Assembly: GCA_019694315.1 (NCBI GenBank)
Contig: JAIBCE010000030.1
Coordinates: 1-40,588, forward strand
Direction of reading: 5' to 3'
Source of the DNA: Sandaracinaceae bacterium
GTDB taxonomy: Bacteria > Myxococcota_A > Polyangia > Polyangiales > Sandaracinaceae
DNA length: 40,588 nt
Every line of letters starts with the position of its first letter. The first letter of the stretch is position 1. The notes below the pieces were generated by a model that worked only from the letters and a program-made list of their open reading frames with translations, did no database searches and was not told the DNA's origin. This document shows, in pieces, positions 1 through 10,659 of the stretch. The translations under genes were made by a program, and so were the position numbers.

Positions 1-1
1 A

Positions 2-918
2 GGCAACTCGACGACCGTGGTGCCCATCACGCTCACGGTGGAGTACCGGGTCCGCGCCGACCTCGCGGGGCTCGCGGCCACGCCTGCCGCGATGGCGGTG
101 GTGGTGGAGGCGCTGCCGGGATCGACCGTGACGGTCAGCGGCGCGCCGCTCCCGCTCGATGCGCAGGGGCACGGTCGCCTCGACGTGCTGCTCTCCACGC
201 TCACCCCGGCCGCCGATGGCGCGCTCAGCCACGTCGCCGCCTACGTGGTCACGCCGCCCAACGGTCAGCCCGCGAGCGGCCAGCTCTCGACCCGCATCCC
301 GATGGCTGCGCTCGAGCTCCGACAGCCTCTCGACGGAGCCGCGACGGATCACGCGACGGTGACGGTCATGGGTCGCACCGCGCCCGCGAGCCCGGGGCAG
401 CTCGCGCAGGTGTCGGTCGAGGGGCAGGAGATCCCCGTCGGCGCCGATGGATCGTTCCAGGCCGAGGTGCCGCTGCCCGCGGCCGGCGCCACGGGCGTGG
501 CCACGCTGCACGTGGTGGCGCGTCGCAGCGGAAGCGCGCCCCGCACGATCGACATCGGCGTCCGCCGGGTCGCGGATCTGCGCCGCGCTGCGAGCGAGGT
601 CGCGGTGGATCGCGCCGTCACCTACGACCAGCTCGCGGACGCGGCCGATGCATCGCGCGGCCGCGTCGTCGCGCTCGAGGGTCAGGTCTACAACGCCGAC
701 ATCCAGGACGGACGGGGCGTGCTCCAGATGCTCGTTCGCGGCTGCTCGCGAACGGACCGATGCCCCCTGTGGGTCACCTACTCGCCGGCCGAGGCAGTGC
801 AGGCCGGCGCTGTGGTTCGCGTCGTCGGCACGGCCAACGGTAGCCAGCAATTCCGCGCAGAGAGCGGCGAGACCCGCACCGTTCCGCGCCTCGACGCCAC
901 CTTCGTGGTGCCGCAGCC

Positions 919-922
<4 letters not shown>
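2..922 (+). CDS. Hypothetical exported-type protein, 5' end cut by window
   Basis: The reading frame is open from the left edge to a TGA at 920-922, so the true start lies outside the window. About 306 residues are visible. The first half is beta-rich and proline/alanine-rich with repeated 'PLDGA..HATVTVMGRT'-type strands, as in bacterial Ig-like or adhesion modules. The last roughly 90 residues (from about base 651) run 'GRVVALEGQVYNAD...VVRVVGTANG', which resembles an OB-fold of the tRNA-anticodon-like kind. Two cysteines sit close together in 'GCSRTDRCPLW'. There is no signal peptide or membrane helix in the visible part. The gene overlaps the following kinase gene by four bases (GTGA), so the two are probably co-translated and may work together. 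I do not recognise a named family; the domain suggestions are inference. Confidence 0.75.
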
Positions 923-3064
<2,142 letters not shown>

Positions 3065-3075
<11 letters not shown>

Positions 3076-4273
3076 TGGGCGAGGCGCGCAGCGGCGCGCC
3101 ATCGCGATGAGCGGCGGCCTGGCGCTCGCTGCCCTCGGCGCGATCGAGGCTCGCGCCGAGCGCGCCGAGCCAGGACACCTCGTCACGCTGCGCAGCGATC
3201 TCGCCTCGAGCGTGGCAGTCGATCTGGGCGGCCCGCAGCGCGAGGGACACCTCGATCGCAGCCTCACCAACGCGCCGCTCTCCGTCGTGACGCGCGTGCC
3301 CATCACGAGTCGACGGGCGACGGCGCCCGTGGAGTGGCGCGAGGGCACGCTGGCGATCGGCACGGCAGAGGGCCTCCTCGTCTATCGCGATGGTGCGGTC
3401 GTGCGTGTGGCGACGGGCCCGGTGGACGCACGCCCCGTCGTGCTCCCTTCCGGCGAGCTCGTCGTCGCGACCCGAGAGGGACGCGTGCTGGTGATCGACC
3501 CACAGCTCGCGATCCAGCGCGAAGCCCGCGCCTCGTCCGGGATCTCGCGCGGGCCGCTCGTGCTCGCCGACGGGAGCATCGTCGTCGCGAGCAACGATCG
3601 CATGATCACGCGCTTCGACGCCGATCTCGAGCGCGTGTTCGCGACGACCCTCACCACGGGGCTGCCGCTCTCGCCTGCACTGCGCGGTGCCTCGCGCATC
3701 GTGGTGGTGGCCGGAGAGCGCCTCTACGAGCTCGACCTGAGCGGGCAGATCCTCTCGAGCCTCGACCTGGGCGAGCGCGCTGCGTCGGCGCCGCTCGTCG
3801 ACGACGAAGGGCACGTCCACCTCGCCACGGTGGGGGGCACGATCCTGGTCGTGGCCCACGCGCGCCACGTCGTGCAGCGCATCTCCGTGGGCGGGCGTCT
3901 GCTCGATCAGAACGTCGTGCTCGCGCGCGACACCGACGGCTCCTACCGCCTGGCTGTGCCGACGCTGGGTGTGCTCGCGATCGAGCGCGACGGAGAGCCC
4001 CGCTGGTCCGCGACCACCGACGCACCCTTCCCCGGGCCGCTGGCGATCGCGGCCGATCACCGCACCATCGCGTTCGACCGACGCGGACGAATCGTGGTGC
4101 TCTCTCCGAGCGGAGAGATCCAGGAGCGCCTCGAGCTCGGCGGCCTCGTCAACGGCTTCCCGCAGATCACGCGCGACGGGACGCTCTGGGCCACCACCGA
4201 CGCAGGCGAGCTGGTCCACGTCGCGCCCGCACCACGGCCCGCTCCCGCACCCGTGGTGGCCCCCACACCATAG
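3065..4273 (+). CDS. Exported PQQ-like beta-propeller protein
   Basis: A 402-residue protein that begins 11 bases before the kinase stop. The ATG at 3065 gives an N-terminus with 'RR', then a hydrophobic stretch 'MSGGLALAALGAIEARA', which reads as a signal peptide cleaved after ARA; an internal ATG at 3107 is a shorter alternative. The remainder repeats short beta motifs such as 'GELVVATREGRVLVID', 'GSIVVASNDRMITRFD' and 'GTLWATTDAGELVHV'. This is the pattern of PQQ-like/quinoprotein-type beta-propeller blades, and roughly seven can be made out. The C-terminus ends in a proline/alanine tail. I see no catalytic signature. Tight coupling to the kinase suggests an extracytoplasmic partner of the receptor, but that is inference. 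The annotation as propeller is fairly sure; the function is not known. Confidence 0.8.
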
Positions 4274-4326
4274 GCTTGCGACGCATCGCACGTGCCCCTA
4301 CAACGGCCGCTCCGCCGAGGCCCAAG

Positions 4327-5385
4327 GTGCACGCCAGCGAGCTCGAGTACGACCTCCCACCAGAGCTGATCGCCCAGGTCCCGCCCGTGGAGCGCGACGG
4401 CGCGCGCATGGCCGTGATGGAGCCAGGTCATGGTCTCGTGGCGCACGCACGTGTCCTGGATCTCCCGCGCTCGCTCCGGCCCTCGCTCTTCGTGGTGAAC
4501 GACACCCGCGTGATCCCAGCGCGTCTCTTCGCCCGCAAGCTCACGCAGGGCCGCGTCGAGCTCCTGCTCGTCGAGCCGCTCTCGGAGGATCAACGCCTCT
4601 GGAGCGCGCTCGCTCGGGGCGTGAAGGGCCTGCGCCCGGGGATGCAGCTCACCTTCGACGGCGCACCGCTCGGCGGCGTGGTGCGCGCGCTCCGCGAGCA
4701 CGGCGAGATCGAGCTCGAGCTCGAGCCTCACGACGGGCTCTCCGTGCGCGAGGCGATCGGACGCGCGGGCCAAGTGCCGCTGCCGCCGTACATCAAGCGT
4801 GATCCGACGGGAGACGATCAGAGCCGCTACCAGACCATCTTCGCCTCGAGCGATGGCTCGGTCGCTGCGCCGACGGCCGGGCTCCACTTCACGCCGCGCC
4901 TCGTCGAGGCCATGGAGCAGGCAGGCCACACCTTCGCGCGCGTCACGCTGCACGTCGGCGCCGGCACCTTCGCGCCGCTGCGCGTGGACGATCTCACCAA
5001 GCACCCCATGCACGCGGAGCGCTTCGAGATCTCGCCGGAGACCGCCGCGGCCATCGCACGCGCCCGCGTCGAGGCGCGCCCCGTGATCGCCGTCGGCACC
5101 ACCGTCTGCCGCACGCTCGAGGCCGCCGCCGAGGCCGGGGGCCTGATCCGCGCGGGCGCGGGACGCACGTCGATCTTCCTCCACCCGCCCTACCAGATGA
5201 AGGTCGTGGACGGGCTCTTCACGAACTTCCACCTCCCACGCTCCACCTTGCTCGCGCTGGTCATGGCGATGGGCGGCGTCGAGCCGGTGCGCCGCGTGTA
5301 CGACGCGTGCGTGCAAGAGCGCTACCGCTTCTTCAGCTACGGCGACGCCATGCTCGTGCGTCGCCCCGCGGACGCACACGCATGA
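4327..5385 (+). CDS. queA: S-adenosylmethionine:tRNA ribosyltransferase-isomerase QueA
   Basis: QueA transfers and isomerises the ribosyl moiety of S-adenosylmethionine onto 7-aminomethyl-7-deazaguanine in the anticodon wobble position of tRNA, giving epoxyqueuosine. The protein opens with the family's 'ELEYDLPPELIAQ.P' motif and has 'RDGARMAV', 'LFVVNDTRVIPARL', 'GSVAAPTAGLHFT', 'VTLHVGAGTFAPLR' and 'FFSYGDAML' near the end, all typical. The GTG at 4327 gives 352 residues, the normal length. A TTG at 4276 just after the propeller stop would add 17 residues that do not fit the family. The stop overlaps the tgt start (ATGA), so QueA and Tgt are translationally coupled. Both act in the same cytoplasmic pathway. 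Confidence 0.96.
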   Translation: MHASELEYDLPPELIAQVPPVERDGARMAVMEPGHGLVAHARVLDLPRSLRPSLFVVNDTRVIPARLFARKLTQGRVELLLVEPLSEDQRLWSALARGVKGLRPGMQLTFDGAPLGGVVRALREHGEIELELEPHDGLSVREAIGRAGQVPLPPYIKRDPTGDDQSRYQTIFASSDGSVAAPTAGLHFTPRLVEAMEQAGHTFARVTLHVGAGTFAPLRVDDLTKHPMHAERFEISPETAAAIARARVEARPVIAVGTTVCRTLEAAAEAGGLIRAGAGRTSIFLHPPYQMKVVDGLFTNFHLPRSTLLALVMAMGGVEPVRRVYDACVQERYRFFSYGDAMLVRRPADAHA

Positions 5386-6548
5386 GACGAAGTCCTGGGT
5401 TCGGGTTCGAGGAGCTCACGCGCGACGGCCATGCGCGCACAGGACGCTTCACGACGCCGCGCGCGGTGATCGAGACGCCGGTGTTCATGCCCGTGGGCAC
5501 GCTCGCGACGGTGAAGTCGCAGACACCCGACGAGGTCGAGGCCACGGGCGCGCGCATCATCCTCGCGAACACCTACCACCTCTGGCTGCGGCCCGGCCCC
5601 GAGCGCATCGCGGAGCTCGGCGGCGTGCAGAAGTTCATGGGCTGGAGGCACGCGCACCTCACGGATTCGGGCGGTTTCCAGGTGTTCTCGCTCGCCGATC
5701 TGCGCACGATCGACGACGACGGGGTCTCGTTTCGCTCGCACCTCGATGGCAGCGCGCTGCGCCTCACCCCCGAGGAGTCGATGCGCATCCAGTCGCTCCT
5801 CGGCTCGGACGTGGCGATGGCCTTCGACGAGTGCCCGCCGGGCGGCGGCCCCGCGGAGGTGATCGAGCGCGCGATGTCGCGCACCACGGCGTGGGCGCGT
5901 CGCTGTCTGGCCGCACCCTGGCGCGACGGACAAGCCCGCTTCGGCATCGTGCAGGGCGGCACCGACGTCGACCGACGCCTGCGTCACCTCGAGGCGATCG
6001 GCGCGATGGAGGTCGACGGCCGCGGCTTCGACGGCATCGCGCTGGGCGGCTTCTCGGTGGGCGAGCCCATCCCGGAGATGCATCGCGCGCTCGACGCGGT
6101 CGCGCACCGCATGCCGAGCGATCGACCCCGCTACCTCATGGGGGTGGGCACGCCGTACGACCTCCTGCGCGGCATCGCCGCCGGCATCGATCTCTTCGAC
6201 TGCGTGCTCCCCACACGCAACGCGCGCAACGGCCAGGCGCTCACGTGGCGGGGCCGCGTGAACCTCAAGCAGGCGCGCCATCGCGCGGACGAAGCACCGC
6301 TCGATGCCTCGTGCGGATGCCCCGTGTGCACGCGCTTCACTCGCGCGTACCTGCACCACCTCATCCGCGCCGACGAGATGCTCGGCGCGCGCCTCGTCAC
6401 GCAGCACAACCTCCACTTCTACCTGGACCTCACGCGACAGGCGCGACAGCACATCCACGCTGGCGACTACGCGACGTGGTCCACGAACGCCGCGCAGGCG
6501 ATGCGTGACGGCGACGAGATCGGGAAGGGCGACGCCAAGAAGGCATAG
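5382..6548 (+). CDS. tgt: Queuine tRNA-ribosyltransferase (tRNA-guanine transglycosylase)
   Basis: Tgt swaps guanine-34 for preQ1 in tRNAs with GUN anticodons, the step before QueA. The 388-residue protein has 'ANTYHLWLRPG', the substrate-binding 'DSGGFQVFSL', 'GIVQGGTD', 'IALGGFSVGEP' and the nucleophile region 'DLFDCVLPTRNARNG', where the Asp of 'FDCV' is the catalytic residue in the family. The zinc site is complete: 'CGCPVC' followed by 'TQHNLHFY'. The ATG at 5382 overlaps the queA stop by four bases. Length and motifs match the bacterial enzyme. The gene closes the + strand run that starts with the kinase module. Confidence 0.97.
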   Translation: MRRSPGFGFEELTRDGHARTGRFTTPRAVIETPVFMPVGTLATVKSQTPDEVEATGARIILANTYHLWLRPGPERIAELGGVQKFMGWRHAHLTDSGGFQVFSLADLRTIDDDGVSFRSHLDGSALRLTPEESMRIQSLLGSDVAMAFDECPPGGGPAEVIERAMSRTTAWARRCLAAPWRDGQARFGIVQGGTDVDRRLRHLEAIGAMEVDGRGFDGIALGGFSVGEPIPEMHRALDAVAHRMPSDRPRYLMGVGTPYDLLRGIAAGIDLFDCVLPTRNARNGQALTWRGRVNLKQARHRADEAPLDASCGCPVCTRFTRAYLHHLIRADEMLGARLVTQHNLHFYLDLTRQARQHIHAGDYATWSTNAAQAMRDGDEIGKGDAKKA

Positions 6549-6613
6549 GGAGCGACGCGAGACACGCCGAGCCCCTTGAACACGACGAGCGCGCAGGGAA
6601 CCCTCGGGCTCCC

Positions 6614-7198
6614 ATGAACGAGCCCTCTTCCAAGACCGACGCGCTCACGCTGCTCTCGTCCCGCGCCTCCGCGACCAAGCTCGCCGATCCGGCGCCTCCC
6701 GCCGAGCTGCTCGATCGCGTGCTCGCGGCCGCGCTGCGGGCCCCGGATCACGGCGCGCTGCGTGCGTTTCGCGTGCTCGTGATCGAGGGCGCCGCGCGCA
6801 AGGGCTTCGGGGAGCTCATGGCGGCGTCTGCCAAGCGCGGCAATCCCGCCCTGGACGAGGCTGGGCTCGAGGCCACGCGCAAGAAGGCCGAGCGCGCGCC
6901 CATGATCCTCGTCGTGGTGTGCCCGCCCAAGGCGCACCCGAAGGTCCCGGAGATCGAGCAGGTCATCACGGCGGGCTGCCTCGCGCACACGATCCTCCTC
7001 GGCCTCCAGGCCGAAGGCTTCGGCGCGATGTGGCGCACGGGCCCCGCGGCCTACGACCCGGGCGTCAAGGAGGGGCTCGGCCTGCGCGCCGAGGATCACA
7101 TCGTCGGCTTCGTCTACGTCGGCACGCCCGCGGGCGAGCCTCCCGCCCTGCCCCGCCCGAGCACGAAGGACTACGTCACGCGCTGGTCACCGCGCTGA
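6614..7198 (+). CDS. Nitroreductase family protein (YdjA-like)
   Basis: A 194-residue FMN-dependent nitroreductase-fold protein. The N-terminus 'LLSSRASATKLADPAPPAELL' carries the Arg-x-Ser type FMN-phosphate contact, followed by 'LRAPDHGALRAFRVLVIEG', close to the short YdjA subgroup. 'AGCLAHTILLGLQAEGFGAMWRTGP' matches the central FMN helix and 'VGFVYVGTPAG' the C-terminal strand. YdjA-type enzymes are minimal nitroreductases that use FMN and NAD(P)H; the physiological substrate is usually unknown, as here. The gene sits 65 bases after tgt without a clear Shine-Dalgarno, so it may be read through from the queuosine genes or have its own promoter. Confidence 0.88.
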   Translation: MNEPSSKTDALTLLSSRASATKLADPAPPAELLDRVLAAALRAPDHGALRAFRVLVIEGAARKGFGELMAASAKRGNPALDEAGLEATRKKAERAPMILVVVCPPKAHPKVPEIEQVITAGCLAHTILLGLQAEGFGAMWRTGPAAYDPGVKEGLGLRAEDHIVGFVYVGTPAGEPPALPRPSTKDYVTRWSPR

Positions 7199-7210
7199 CG
7201 GACCGAGACA

Positions 7211-7224
7211 CGACCCACGGGTCG
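7211..7224. terminator. Small hairpin between convergent genes
   Basis: Arms CGACCC (7211-7216) and GGGTCG (7219-7224) form a perfect but short inverted repeat in the 32-base gap between the convergent nitroreductase and cupin genes. There is no T-run. It is a plausible weak bidirectional terminator; chance is also possible at this GC content. Confidence 0.3.
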
Positions 7225-7230
7225 ACCGCC

Positions 7231-7578
7231 TCAGCGCTTGGCCGCGGCCTTCACGATCAGGTAGCGCACTGGCTCGGTCACGGACGCGTTGTCGATCTCG
7301 AGGCTCTGGCCGAGCGCGAGCGGAACCGCGCTCCCCTTCGTGCACGCATACGCCTGCCCTTGCACGTAGATCACGGCCTCTCCCTCGAGCACGATCACCA
7401 CCTCGTCGTCGTGCGACTGCACGTGCTTGCCCACGCGCCCTCCTGGCTCGAGCTCGCAGAAGAGCACCGCGCTGAGCGCGCCCACGCGCCCCCCCAGATC
7501 CCACACGCGCACCGTGCCCTCTCCACCGAAGAGCCGAGGCCGCGCGTCCGCGCGCGAGGGATCGAGGGGCGTCGTCAT
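7231..7578 (-). CDS. Cupin domain protein
   Basis: A small single-domain cupin of 115 residues, starting at ATG 7578. An upstream extension of the frame is open but lacks cupin-like sequence. The first cupin motif is seen as 'GGRVGKHVQSHDDEVVIVLEGEAVIYV', where the family's metal-binding histidines/glutamate are represented by His, His, Asp/Glu. The second motif 'ALGQSLEIDNASVTEPVRYLIVKA' is degenerate and lacks the usual histidine, so metal binding may be weak or absent. Function cannot be assigned: single cupins serve as sugar isomerases, dioxygenases or sensors. It converges on the nitroreductase gene and is separated from the next leftward gene by about 96 bases. Confidence 0.82.
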   Translation of the reverse strand: MTTPLDPSRADARPRLFGGEGTVRVWDLGGRVGALSAVLFCELEPGGRVGKHVQSHDDEVVIVLEGEAVIYVQGQAYACTKGSAVPLALGQSLEIDNASVTEPVRYLIVKAAAKR

Positions 7579-7674
7579 GGGCGCAACGCTATCGCGAGAC
7601 CCGACGCGCGCACATCCACGCCGACCGCCCCTCACGGAGCGAGCGTCGCCCGACCGTCGCCGGAGCGACATCGG

Positions 7675-9279
7675 TCAGCGGAGCGGCTCGGGCTCCATGT
7701 CGAGCACTCGCTCCGCGATCGGCGCGCTCACCACCTCGGGCTCCTCGCCCGAGGCGGGCACCTCCTCCACGAGCCAGCTCAGATCCATCGGCACCACGGC
7801 GCGCCGACGCACGAGCATCTCGGCGGGGCGCGGGAATCCTGGCTCGAGGGCCGCGACCGCGCGCTCACCGAAGTAGCGCTCCTCCGCCCCACGTGCGCGC
7901 TCGCGCAGCGTCGGCGAGAACACCCCGCACCCGTCGGGCATGCTGGCCTCCACGGCCATCCGGATCGCGTGCGCGTCCACGCCTCGCTCGCGCTCGGGGT
8001 TCGAGCACGCCACGAGCGCGGCGGTGTAGCCGACCTCTCCGTCTGCGAACGACGCGAGGTACGCGCTCAGCTCGGCCCGCACGAGGGCTGGCGTGGCCGG
8101 CGCGCAGCCGGGACAGCGGAGCTCGCGGCTCGGTCCGTCCGCCACGTGACGTACCTCGTGCACCGCGATCGCGCGCGCCGCGAAGGCCGTGAGCGCCTCG
8201 AGCGCCTCCTCGAGGCGTGGCGTCTCGGCCAGACGCTCCGAGGCACCGACGATCTGCGCGGCCTCCGCGAGCGTCACGTCGGGACAGCGGCTGCCGCGGC
8301 TCTGCTGGATGGCGAGCGCGAGCATCGCGTAGCTGCGCCGCGAGAGACCGCGGTAGGGGAGATCGAACACCCGAAAGCGCGAGCCGCACGCCTGACGCGC
8401 CTCGATCGAAGCGGCCGCCTCGAGCAGGGCCTGCTGATCCTCGGAGGTCTCGAGGAGGATCGCATAGAGCGCGGGATCGATCGCGCGCTCGGCCTCTTCG
8501 CGCATGCCGCGGATCGGGCCGCGCTCCGTCTCGGGTCGTCGCTCCTCGAGCGCGGGCGCGAGCGCCGGCCAGAGGTGACGGGTGGCGAAGTGCAGGATGC
8601 GATCGGCCACGAGCATCGCGCCATCGGCCTCGCGGGTCGTGTGTCCGAGCCAGGGCTCGGTGAACGGCAGCCGATCGATGCGATGGAGGTAGCGCGCGCG
8701 GTGTCCCTCGGCGCTCTCGCTCTCCTCGAGGATCTGGTAGCTGCGCGTGGCGAGGCGCGGCCGCTCTCCCTGGAGGTAGAGCGTCGCCTCGATGCGGTAG
8801 GGCTGACCGAGCATCTCGAGGCGTCGGTTGTGGGCCCAGAGGAGGTAGTCGATCCGGCGCGCGTGGTGGACGGGATCGATCATCGCGAGCAGGTGCAGCT
8901 CGCGCCAGAGCTCGACGAGGTTCGGGTCGGGCGCGAGCGCGTCTCGCAGGCGGCGGAACGCGTACTCGGTCCGACGGTGCCCCGCGGGTGTGTCCGCATG
9001 TCCGATCGCGACGACGTACTCGGGGAGGATCGTGCGGTGGAGCTCGTCGAAGTCGATGCGCGCCACGTCCTCGGCGCGAACCGCGTGCAGCGGTACATAG
9101 ATGGGGTTGCCGAAGAGATCGATCTCGCGCCGGAGGAACGACCCGACCGCGTTCGCGTGCCGCACGAAGCCGAAGCTCGCCACGAGCATCGCCGAGACCA
9201 CGAGCGACCAGCGCCGGAGCAGACGCCGACGCTCGAGCGCGCCCGCATCCACCTCGTCGATCCGGCTCTCGTTGGACAC
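7675..9279 (-). CDS. Membrane-anchored protein of unknown function with HExxH motif
   Basis: A 534-residue protein with a GTG start at 9277-9279. After a charged N-terminus ('LERRRLLRRW') there is one hydrophobic segment at about 24-40, so most of the protein should lie outside the cytoplasm as a signal-anchored domain. Residues 374-378 read HEVRH in the helix-like context 'AARAIAVHEVRHVADG'. 25 residues after H378 comes E403 in 'RAELSAYLAS'. This is the spacing expected of a gluzincin zinc peptidase (HExxH plus downstream Glu). Two cysteines (389, 392) lie between. The first 350 residues are helical and rich in Arg/Glu, with no family I recognise. Calling it a zinc metallopeptidase is inference from the motif; the protein itself is clearly coding. 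Confidence 0.8.
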   Translation of the reverse strand: MSNESRIDEVDAGALERRRLLRRWSLVVSAMLVASFGFVRHANAVGSFLRREIDLFGNPIYVPLHAVRAEDVARIDFDELHRTILPEYVVAIGHADTPAGHRRTEYAFRRLRDALAPDPNLVELWRELHLLAMIDPVHHARRIDYLLWAHNRRLEMLGQPYRIEATLYLQGERPRLATRSYQILEESESAEGHRARYLHRIDRLPFTEPWLGHTTREADGAMLVADRILHFATRHLWPALAPALEERRPETERGPIRGMREEAERAIDPALYAILLETSEDQQALLEAAASIEARQACGSRFRVFDLPYRGLSRRSYAMLALAIQQSRGSRCPDVTLAEAAQIVGASERLAETPRLEEALEALTAFAARAIAVHEVRHVADGPSRELRCPGCAPATPALVRAELSAYLASFADGEVGYTAALVACSNPERERGVDAHAIRMAVEASMPDGCGVFSPTLRERARGAEERYFGERAVAALEPGFPRPAEMLVRRRAVVPMDLSWLVEEVPASGEEPEVVSAPIAERVLDMEPEPLR

Positions 9280-9456
9280 GTCGGTCTCCCGTCCTCGGCG
9301 ACGCGCGCGTCGGACCCGGGTCCGACAACGGGGCGTCCGCGAGGTTCCTTCAGGATCACGGATTCTTCGCCGCCGTGCACCTCGTGCCCCTCATCGAGGT
9401 GATAGGCTCGGTCGAGCGGCACGAGCGCCGCACGAACGACCGCGGAGAGCACGACT

Positions 9457-10650
9457 TTGACGGATCCCTCCTCCTGGCTCGAAGACGCGCCGAACATGGC
9501 GATCTTCTGCGACTTCGAGAACGTGGCGATCGGCGCGCAGAAGGCGAACTACGACGAGCTCGACATCCGCCTGGTGCTCGAGCGCCTCCTCGACAAGGGC
9601 AAGATCGTCGTCAAGAAGGCCTACGCCGACTGGGATCGCTACAAGCAGCACAAGCGGCAGATGCACGAGGCCGCCTTCGAGCTGATCGAGATCCCGCACG
9701 TCAGCTACTCCGGCAAGAACAGCGCCGACATCCGCCTCGTCGTGGACGCCCTCGACCTCTGCTACGTGAAGCAGCACGTCGACGTCTTCGTGATCGTGTC
9801 GGGTGACAGCGACTTCTCCCCCCTCGTGTCGAAGCTGCGCGAGAACAACAAGCGCGTGATCGGCCTCGGCGTGAAGAGCTCGACGAGCGACCTCCTCATC
9901 GACAATTGCGACGAGTTCATCTACTACGACGACCTCGTCCGCGAGCGCCGCGAGGCCCAGCGCAAAGAGGCCGCGAGCCGTCGCGCCAAGCAGGAGCAGG
10001 CCAAGCAGGAGCAGGCCAAGCAGGAGCAGGCCAAGCAGGAGCAGGCCAAGCAGGAGCAGGCGCGCCAGGACAGGACCGAGCAGGGAGCGCGCGAGCGCAA
10101 CCGCGAGCGCCCCACGGCGCCCCTCGGACCGACGCCTTCGGGCCAGACGGCGAACGCCAACGGCGGCCCCGCCAACGGCGGCCCCAACAACGCCAACGGC
10201 GGCCCCAACAACGCCAACGGCGGCCCCAACAACGCCAACGGCGGCCCCAACAACGCCAGCGCAGGCCTCAACAACGCCAGCGCAGGCCTCAACAACGCCG
10301 CCGCCTCGAACGGCACCGGCGGCAACGCCCCCTCGGGCTCGTTCTCGCTCGGGGCCGACAAGGCGGCGGCGCCGAGCGATCAGAAGACGATCGAGGAGCG
10401 GCAGCGCGAGGCGATCGAGCTCGTGCTCGACGTGGTGGAGGCGCTCTTCCAGGACCGCGACGGAGGCCTGCACGGCGCGCTCGTGAAGCAGACCCTCAAG
10501 CGGAAGCGACCGGAGTTCTCCGAGCGATTCCACGGCTACCGCACGTTCAACCAGATCCTCGAGGACGCGGGACGTCGAGGCCTGCTCGAGCTCACGCACG
10601 ACGAGAGCTCGGGGGGCTACGTCGTGGTCGCCTTCGGCCCCAACGCCTGA
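9457..10650 (+). CDS. NYN-domain (LabA/DUF88-like) protein with LOTUS/OST-HTH domain
   Basis: A 397-residue predicted RNA-acting protein. The start is TTG at 9457, preceded by GGAG at 9444-9447; an ATG at 9496 is an alternative and would still keep the whole domain. Residues about 14-160 are an NYN/PIN-like nuclease fold: 'MAIFCDFENVAIG' (D19), 'KNSADIRLVVDAL' (D91), 'IVSGDSDFSPLV' (D117, D119) and 'LIDNCDEFIYYDDL'. The acidic residues that bind metal in NYN nucleases are all present. About 175-205 is a charged KQEQA repeat, probably a coiled coil, then an Asn/Gly/Pro repeat linker (about 233-285). The C-terminus, about 312-395, matches OST-HTH/LOTUS ('HGALVKQTLKRKRPEFSERF', 'GYRTFNQILEDA'). 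The NYN plus LOTUS pairing is known in bacteria and suggests RNA binding and cleavage. The aminotransferase gene follows after 9 bases. Confidence 0.9.
   Translation: MTDPSSWLEDAPNMAIFCDFENVAIGAQKANYDELDIRLVLERLLDKGKIVVKKAYADWDRYKQHKRQMHEAAFELIEIPHVSYSGKNSADIRLVVDALDLCYVKQHVDVFVIVSGDSDFSPLVSKLRENNKRVIGLGVKSSTSDLLIDNCDEFIYYDDLVRERREAQRKEAASRRAKQEQAKQEQAKQEQAKQEQAKQEQARQDRTEQGARERNRERPTAPLGPTPSGQTANANGGPANGGPNNANGGPNNANGGPNNANGGPNNASAGLNNASAGLNNAAASNGTGGNAPSGSFSLGADKAAAPSDQKTIEERQREAIELVLDVVEALFQDRDGGLHGALVKQTLKRKRPEFSERFHGYRTFNQILEDAGRRGLLELTHDESSGGYVVVAFGPNA
9985..10059 (+). repeat. Five perfect 15-bp tandem repeats inside the NYN-LOTUS gene
   Basis: The unit GCCAAGCAGGAGCAG is repeated five times without change and encodes AKQEQ in frame. 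Perfect identity at the DNA level, including codon choice, points to recent slippage expansion. The length keeps the frame, so copy-number change would lengthen or shorten the predicted coiled coil without breaking the protein. Confidence 0.95.
10153..10301 (+). repeat. 21-bp and related tandem repeats coding Asn-Ala-Asn-Gly-Gly-Pro-Asn
   Basis: Tandem units of about 21 bp based on AACGCCAACGGCGGCCCCAAC, drifting to a variant with GCGCAGGCCTC at the 3' end. They encode the flexible Asn/Gly/Pro linker between the nuclease and LOTUS domains. The central copies are identical. All lengths are multiples of three. Confidence 0.9.
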
Positions 10651-10659
10651 CGCGCGACG

